Source of the DNA: an uncultured Ruminococcus sp.
GTDB taxonomy: Bacteria; Bacillota; Clostridia; Oscillospirales; CAG-272
Direction: 5' to 3'
Length of the DNA stretch: 10,552 nucleotides
Assembly: GCA_902766115.1 (NCBI GenBank)
Contig: CACXCL010000017.1
Span: forward strand, 1-10,552
The first letter of the stretch is position 1, and the number at the start of each line of letters is the position of its first letter. A program made the position numbers and the translations under genes. This document shows, in pieces, positions 7,018 to 10,552 of the stretch. The notes beneath the pieces are model-generated. The model made no database searches and was not told where the DNA came from. It saw only the letters and a program-made list of their open reading frames with translations.

Positions 7018-8751
7018 TCACGACAGATTCTCAAACAGGATCGTCGGATCTTTCCGGTACGTCACGTCCACCGATCCCGCGTCCGATGAGAATACGTTGT
7101 CCCCGCGATATGTGTCCACATCCGACGGGGTAACGGAGAACACGCGAGGCGCCGCAAGTCTGTATACCGCCGTCACGTTGTTCTCTCTGAACCACTCGTT
7201 CGCCCCGGCGACGGTGTCCCGCGTCTGATCCGGCAAAACCGCCACAAGCATCGTTCCCGACGAAGTGATATAGATGCTCCCGGGAATGACGTTCGCCGAG
7301 GGCTTCAGCTTGTCCGAAAGCAGGCTGTCCCCTGGCATCGACGAGGTGTTCACTCCTCTGACGCTCTCCGCCAAATAAAATTTGCAGCGAAAAGTGCCGT
7401 TGGACGACGTTACGCTTTCGACACAGGCGTCGGGGCTCACGCCGTCAAGGACGAGCTTTCGCCACTCTGACGACAGCTTCCCCTCCGTCAGGTCCAGCGT
7501 CCCGCCGTATACCTCGCCCGCTTCGGCGGGGAAAGTCACGGAATACTCCTCCTCACGCGGATCCGCGGGCGCGCCGTCGGAGACGGTCAGCGTCACTCCG
7601 TCCGCTGCGGTTATCGGGCAGACGTTCGAATAGGGCGCATACGCCGTCGCCTCGTTTCCGGTCTCGATCTGGAGCGACGCGAGTATCTCTTCAAAAGTCG
7701 CCGTATCCGCCGCCGAGTTGAAAACGCACGCGAGAAGATACGTGTCGCTCTGACCGGACGTGACGACGGCTCCCGTCGCGCCGGAGCCGGTCGATACGCT
7801 TGAAAATACGCTTTCGTCAACTTCCGGCGCCGCACTGAGCGTGCCGGCGGTCACCGTTCCGGCGTCCGGACAGGACACCGTGTAGGTCGTCCCCGGGCGG
7901 CATCTGATACAGACCGTTTTCCGTGTCTGCGACGCCGTCAGTCGGTCATTCGCCGCGATATACGCGTTTATCACCCGCGCCGACGAAGGATCGAAGAGAT
8001 TTTTGCCGTATCCTCCTGCCCACGCCCGGTCGTATCCGTTAAGATCCTGCGACGGGGAAAAATGGACCGTGACGTTTTTCACCGGAACGCCGGACGCGCC
8101 GTCGTCGAACGACGCGGGATTTCCCGACGCCTCCCCGTTCACGAACGCCGCGTCGAATACGGCGGACGCCGCCGCCCTCGCCGCGGCGGCTGCGCGCGCG
8201 GAAAGAGAGGCCATCTCTTCCCCGAATTCAGCCTCGTCTCCTTCGTATCCCGCGCTCACCGCGGCGTCGTACGCGCTCTCGCCCGTCTCGCCGCGGTCTC
8301 CTTTGTCGCCCTTGTCGCCCTTGTCTCCTTTTTCGCCGCGCTCGCCGCGCAGCATCACGATCCCCTCTTCGAGGACAAGATCGACACCGTCTTCTCCTTC
8401 GTCCGAGGGAGTGTTGCCCGCCACGGTCTCCGTGGCGAGCGTCCGCCTGACGAACCCGCGCATTATCCCGGATTTCGCCACGCTCTTGTCTCTGAAATTG
8501 ACCTGCGCCTCCACGAGAAACCGTCCGTCTTCCCCTGCGGACTCTCCGATCCCGAGAGTCTCTTCCTGGGTGAATCTGACAAAAACCGTCCCGTCCTCCG
8601 CGACGGAGACGGAATCCCCGCCGTCCGGATACCTTTTCGTCAGAATGACTTCCCCGTCCCCGGAGGCGACGGTGAATATCACCGCCTCCGACGCCTCGAG
8701 CAGGTCATGGCCGAGTCTGAACCTCAGCGTGCTTGTTGTTCCTGCGATCAT
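7018..8751 (-). CDS. Phage tail-fibre/baseplate-like protein with collagen-like repeat, solitary
   Basis: A 577-residue protein in modules seen in minor tail proteins of phages of gut Bacillota. Residues 1-110 start MIAGTTSTLRF and resemble the N-terminal attachment domain that often opens MIRGTTPTHTF. A collagen-like stretch of eight G-X-Y triplets (136-159) follows, then a linker of the AYDAAVSAGYEGDEAEF kind (160-176) and an alanine-rich helix (182-200). From 230 on come the tail-protein phrases SQDLNGYDRAW and GKNLFDPS (234-256), then a probable beta-sandwich region ending in QIETGNEATAYAPYSN (361-376), and the C-terminal block from YSVTFPAEAGEVYGGTLDL to DNVFSSDAGSVDVTY (403-565). There is no signal peptide or membrane segment. 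The ATG at 8751 has GGAGGG 5 nt upstream; the frame's extension to 8844 is rejected because it would run through the -35 box. No other phage gene is near, yet it has its own promoter and terminator. A prophage relic or a domesticated fibre are both possible. Confidence 0.82.
   Translation of the reverse strand: MIAGTTSTLRFRLGHDLLEASEAVIFTVASGDGEVILTKRYPDGGDSVSVAEDGTVFVRFTQEETLGIGESAGEDGRFLVEAQVNFRDKSVAKSGIMRGFVRRTLATETVAGNTPSDEGEDGVDLVLEEGIVMLRGERGEKGDKGDKGDKGDRGETGESAYDAAVSAGYEGDEAEFGEEMASLSARAAAAARAAASAVFDAAFVNGEASGNPASFDDGASGVPVKNVTVHFSPSQDLNGYDRAWAGGYGKNLFDPSSARVINAYIAANDRLTASQTRKTVCIRCRPGTTYTVSCPDAGTVTAGTLSAAPEVDESVFSSVSTGSGATGAVVTSGQSDTYLLACVFNSAADTATFEEILASLQIETGNEATAYAPYSNVCPITAADGVTLTVSDGAPADPREEEYSVTFPAEAGEVYGGTLDLTEGKLSSEWRKLVLDGVSPDACVESVTSSNGTFRCKFYLAESVRGVNTSSMPGDSLLSDKLKPSANVIPGSIYITSSGTMLVAVLPDQTRDTVAGANEWFRENNVTAVYRLAAPRVFSVTPSDVDTYRGDNVFSSDAGSVDVTYRKDPTILFENLS
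8275..8346 (-). repeat. Collagen-like G-X-Y coding repeat (8 triplets)
   Basis: The codons for GER-GEK-GDK-GDK-GDK-GDR-GET-GES form imperfect 9-bp tandem units, two of them identical (GGCGACAAG). Such stretches make trimeric rods in phage fibres. Slippage here would change length by whole triplets without breaking the frame. Confidence 0.85.
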
Positions 8752-8753
8752 AT

Positions 8754-8783
8754 GATCCCTCCGCTTGCCGGGGAGGGACCGGC
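8754..8783 (-). promoter_or_regulatory. Predicted ribosome-binding-site switch before the tail-fibre-like gene
   Basis: In the leader, GGTCCCTCC (8780-8772 read on the minus strand) can pair over 9 bp (one G-U) with GGAGGGATC (8762-8754), which contains the whole GGAGGG site; the loop is 9 nt. A competing hairpin GCCGG/CCGGC (8783-8779 with 8771-8767) would place exactly the 7-nt TCCCTCC anti-site in its loop and free the site. The two folds exclude each other. A third small stem (GACC/GGTC, 8777-8788) overlaps. The pairing is seen in sequence; that it regulates is inference. Confidence 0.45.
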
Positions 8784-8814
8784 GGGTCGGCGGCGCCGCA
8801 CTTGTTTCGCCCGT

Positions 8815-8844
8815 ATTATAGCCGCCGCGGCGGTTTTCCGTCAA
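8815..8844 (-). promoter_or_regulatory. Promoter for the tail-fibre-like gene with a palindrome in the spacer
   Basis: TTGACG (8844-8839) and a perfect TATAAT (8820-8815) are 18 bp apart on the minus strand; the predicted start is near 8808, giving a leader of about 57 nt. The spacer holds a perfect 12-bp palindrome CCGCCGCGGCGG (8822-8833), and a 10-bp palindrome GCGGCGCCGC (8790-8799) lies just after the start. Both could be operators, or simply reflect GC-rich sequence. Confidence 0.65.
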
Positions 8845-9038
8845 TGTGCACCTTTGACGAAAAGAGACGCCGTCAGAGGCGCCGCCGCAGTTGAAAAGGG
8901 AGATTTTTCAGCCGCTCGCAGCGACTCCCGGAAGGGTGAAAATACCTCTCTCCCGGTCTGTGCCGGCGTATACGGCGCCTCCGGAAAAAAGCGGGACGTC
9001 GTCCCGTCTTTTTACCGACTTTATTTCTTTTTATCCGC
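8845..9038. other. Gene-free stretch between two divergent promoters
   Basis: No coding frame with a plausible start or ribosome binding site is found on either strand. The divergent promoters at its edges point outward, so neither is expected to transcribe it. It holds an imperfect long inverted repeat (GGGAGA with TCTCCC and TTTTCA with TGAAAA, 8898-8954, with two small inner hairpins) and a terminator-like hairpin at 8985-9013. Nothing else is recognised. Confidence 0.5.
8985..9013. terminator. Terminator-like hairpin of unknown client
   Basis: CGGGAC (8992-8997) and GTCCCG (9001-9006) form a 6-bp stem with a 3-nt loop, preceded by AAAAAA (8985-8990) and followed by TTTTT (9009-9013), so it could work in both directions. 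No gene ends into it from either side in this window; it may insulate the promoter at 9039 or end a small unseen transcript. Confidence 0.45.
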
Positions 9039-9067
9039 TTGACAACGAAACGGGCGTTTGCTATAAT
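9039..9067 (+). promoter_or_regulatory. Perfect consensus sigma-A promoter for the aldo-keto reductase
   Basis: TTGACA (9039-9044), 17 bp, TATAAT (9062-9067): both hexamers and the spacing match the consensus. The predicted start is near 9074, giving a leader of about 31 nt. Confidence 0.9.
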
Positions 9068-9080
9068 TTTCTTAAGAAAA
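9067..9080. promoter_or_regulatory. 14-bp palindrome over the predicted transcription start (candidate operator)
   Basis: TTTTCTTAAGAAAA is a perfect palindrome starting in the last base of the -10 box and covering the expected +1. A repressor bound here would block a promoter that is otherwise at full consensus. A palindrome of this length is expected about once by chance in 10 kb, so only its position makes it notable. Confidence 0.4.
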
Positions 9081-9104
9081 GATAATCCCGAAAGGAGAAA
9101 TGAT

Positions 9105-9974
9105 ATGAAAACCCTGAACGACTATACAGTTTTGTCAAACGGAGTAAAGCTTCCCTGCCTCGGCTACGGCACGTGGCAGTCCCCGAAGGAGGACGCGAGA
9201 AAATGCGTCAAAGCCGCCATAGACATGGGCTACCGCCACATCGACACCGCCTTCGCATACGGCAACGAGGACGCAGTCGGCGAGGGCATCCGCGACTCCG
9301 GCATCGCCCGTGACGAGCTCTTCGTCACCACCAAGCACTGGATCACCGACCGCGGCTACGAGAAGACCGTGCAGGCGGTAGAGACCTCGCTCCGCAATCT
9401 CGGTCTCGACTACGTGGATCTGTACCTGATCCACTGGCCCTGCGTGGAGAAGGTGTCTCCCGAATGGAAGGAGATCAACGCCGGAACGTGGAGAGGCTTC
9501 GAAAAAATGTACAGGGACGGCAAGATCCGCGCCATCGGTCTCTCGAACTTCGAGAAGAAGCACGTGGAGGCGCTCATGGAGACCGCGGAGATCGCGCCCA
9601 TGGTCAACCAGATAGAGTTCCACCCGGGCTACACCCAGATGGACAACGTGGAATATTCCAAGTCCTTCGGAATGGCGGTCGAGGCGTGGAGCCCCCTGGG
9701 CAGCGGCGCCGTGCTGAAGGACGAGTTCCTCGGCAAAATCGCCGCGAAGTACGGCAAGAGCACAGCTCAGCTCTGCATCCGCTTCGCTCTCCAGAATGAC
9801 GTGATCCCCATGCCGAAGTCCGTGACCCCCGAGAGGATAAAGCAGAACATGGAGGTCTTCGATTTCGAGATCACAGACGAGGACATGAAAGCCATAGCCT
9901 CCATGCCTCAGCTGGGCTTCAGCGGCTTCCGTCCCGAGGAAGCGCCCGCCGACGCGCTGGTAAACGGCGACTGA
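9105..9974 (+). CDS. Aldo-keto reductase, NADPH-dependent (AKR5-like)
   Basis: A 289-residue soluble TIM-barrel oxidoreductase that should reduce carbonyls with NADPH; the physiological substrate cannot be told. The catalytic tetrad is complete: Asp47 and Tyr52 in YRHIDTAFAYGNE, Lys77 in FVTTKHW, His110 in DLYLIHWP. The cofactor residues are visible in IGLSNFE (144-150), NQIEFHPGYTQ (168-178) and IPMPKSVTPERIKQN (234-248). It is somewhat longer than minimal bacterial members, ending in a plain tail after GFSGFRPEEA. Within the family it most resembles the bacterial 2,5-diketo-gluconate reductase-like (AKR5) group. The ATG at 9105 has AAAGGAG 7 nt upstream; an earlier in-frame start at 9039 lies in the promoter. 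Codon choice leans more strongly than its neighbours to C- or G-ending codons (ATC, AAC, GAG, CTC), which with the consensus promoter suggests high expression. It is monocistronic, bounded by its own terminator. Confidence 0.95.
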   Translation: MKTLNDYTVLSNGVKLPCLGYGTWQSPKEDARKCVKAAIDMGYRHIDTAFAYGNEDAVGEGIRDSGIARDELFVTTKHWITDRGYEKTVQAVETSLRNLGLDYVDLYLIHWPCVEKVSPEWKEINAGTWRGFEKMYRDGKIRAIGLSNFEKKHVEALMETAEIAPMVNQIEFHPGYTQMDNVEYSKSFGMAVEAWSPLGSGAVLKDEFLGKIAAKYGKSTAQLCIRFALQNDVIPMPKSVTPERIKQNMEVFDFEITDEDMKAIASMPQLGFSGFRPEEAPADALVNGD

Positions 9975-9994
9975 CAGGCAAACCGAAATATGAG

Positions 9995-10023
9995 ACCGCT
10001 CCGGTAAAACGGAGCGGTTTTTT
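9995..10023 (+). terminator. Rho-independent terminator after the aldo-keto reductase
   Basis: ACCGCTCCG (9995-10003) pairs perfectly with CGGAGCGGT (10010-10018) around a 6-nt loop and runs into six T (10018-10023), 20 nt after the stop codon. Confidence 0.95.
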
Positions 10024-10045
10024 CGCGCAGTTCGCGTTTTCGGTA

Positions 10046-10074
10046 TTGACTTCCGGGAGCGGTTCTGCTAACAT
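10046..10074 (+). promoter_or_regulatory. Promoter for the SLH-domain protein
   Basis: TTGACT (10046-10051), 17 bp, TAACAT (10069-10074). The predicted start is near 10081, with a leader of about 30 nt. Confidence 0.65.
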
Positions 10075-10111
10075 AAAAGCGGAAAATCACGCATCGAAAG
10101 GATTGCCCGAA

Positions 10112-10552
10112 ATGAAAAAACTCGTTTCCCTGATCCTCGCGGCGCTGATGCTCGCCGGTGTGTTCACCGTCGCGGCGCTTGCTGAGGAATCCCCTTTCTC
10201 CGACGTTAAAGTCAAACGCTGGAGCTATGAGGCGATAAAATACGCCTACGACAACAAGCTCATGGACGGCGTGGGCGACGGAAAATTCGATCCCGCCGGC
10301 ACCATGACCCGCGCAATGGTGGTGACCGTTCTGTGGCGGATGGAAGAAAAGCCCGCCGTTGAGTTCACGGAGGATTTCACCGACGTGAAGGCGGGGAAAT
10401 ACTACTCGGACGCCGTGATCTGGGCGAAGAACAACGATATCGTCAACGGCGTCAGCGAAGGCAAATTCGACCCCGGCGGCAAGATAACGAGAGAACAGCT
10501 CGCCACGATGCTGTACCGCTACGCGGACTTCAAGGCGCTTGATACGAGAGTA
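10112..10552 (+). CDS. Secreted S-layer-homology (SLH) domain protein (3' end missing)
   Basis: The 147 codons before the right edge begin with a clear Sec signal peptide: MKKLVSLIL, a hydrophobic core to residue 22, and an ALA-EE cleavage site after Ala24. Two SLH modules follow. The first (about 29-76) has FSDV, an aromatic WSYEAIKYAYDNKLMDGVGD segment and GKFDPAGTMTRAM; the second (about 89-138) has FTDV, YYSDAVIWAKNNDIVNGVSE and GKFDPGGKITREQL. A third may begin near the edge. SLH modules bind pyruvylated or related secondary wall polymers and hold proteins on the Gram-positive surface, usually as groups of three; what the rest of this protein does is beyond the window. In the first module the usual ITRAE/ITREQ motif reads MTRAM, losing the acidic/polar residue, so its binding may be weaker. 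A GAAAGGA site lies 9 nt before the ATG. Confidence 0.93.
   Translation, partial: MKKLVSLILAALMLAGVFTVAALAEESPFSDVKVKRWSYEAIKYAYDNKLMDGVGDGKFDPAGTMTRAMVVTVLWRMEEKPAVEFTEDFTDVKAGKYYSDAVIWAKNNDIVNGVSEGKFDPGGKITREQLATMLYRYADFKALDTRV

Noticed and set aside
7018..8751. Diversity-generating retroelement target
   Set aside because: No reverse transcriptase or template repeat is in the window and no second copy of the C-terminal coding segment is seen.
8003..9042. Plus-strand Ser/Pro-rich and Arg-rich frames opposite the tail-fibre-like gene
   Set aside because: Mirror image of the biased codons of the true gene; no start signals and no similarity.

Overview
The window looks like chromosome from a GC-rich (by eye near 60% G+C) low-GC-branch relative, most likely a Clostridia-type Bacillota, probably an anaerobe of the gut kind. 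The basis is strong GGAGG-type ribosome binding sites, sigma-A style promoters (three with TTGACA/TTGCAC-17-TATAAT class spacing), an EndoA-type MazF, an S-layer-homology protein, a clostridial-style MurD with a GSDGK P-loop, and a tail-fibre-like protein of the type common in phages of gut Bacillota. The exact taxon cannot be read from the sequence.

Left half (1-6082, all minus strand): one probable operon transcribed from a good promoter at 6054-6082. The order is murD, then three consecutive M42-family aminopeptidase-like genes (here M42-a, M42-b, M42-c), then comM/yifB, which runs off the left edge. Gaps are 18 nt, an 8-nt overlap, 21 nt and 42 nt. M42-a and M42-b keep all the metal-binding and catalytic residues of the family. 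M42-c keeps the fold landmarks but has lost every metal ligand and the catalytic glutamate, so it looks like a conserved-in-operon pseudoenzyme. MurD carries an unusual Asp-to-Gly change in an otherwise highly conserved motif.

Middle (6083-8844): a mazF-like toxin gene on the plus strand without a visible adjacent antitoxin and with a hairpin-rich leader. It is followed by a bidirectional terminator shared with a convergent gene on the minus strand. That gene encodes a 577-residue phage-tail-fibre-like protein with a collagen-like stretch. It is alone, with its own promoter, a leader that can form two mutually exclusive hairpins around its ribosome binding site, and a 229-nt 3' region full of short GATTTC/GAAATC repeats and an 11-bp inverted repeat.

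Right part (8845-10552): a gene-free stretch, then a monocistronic aldo-keto reductase with a perfect consensus promoter, a 14-bp palindrome over the likely start site and a textbook terminator. Last is the start of a secreted SLH-domain protein, cut by the right edge.

The most unusual items are the all-ligands-lost M42 pseudoenzyme embedded with two intact paralogues, the solitary self-contained tail-fibre gene, and the predicted ribosome-binding-site switch in front of it.
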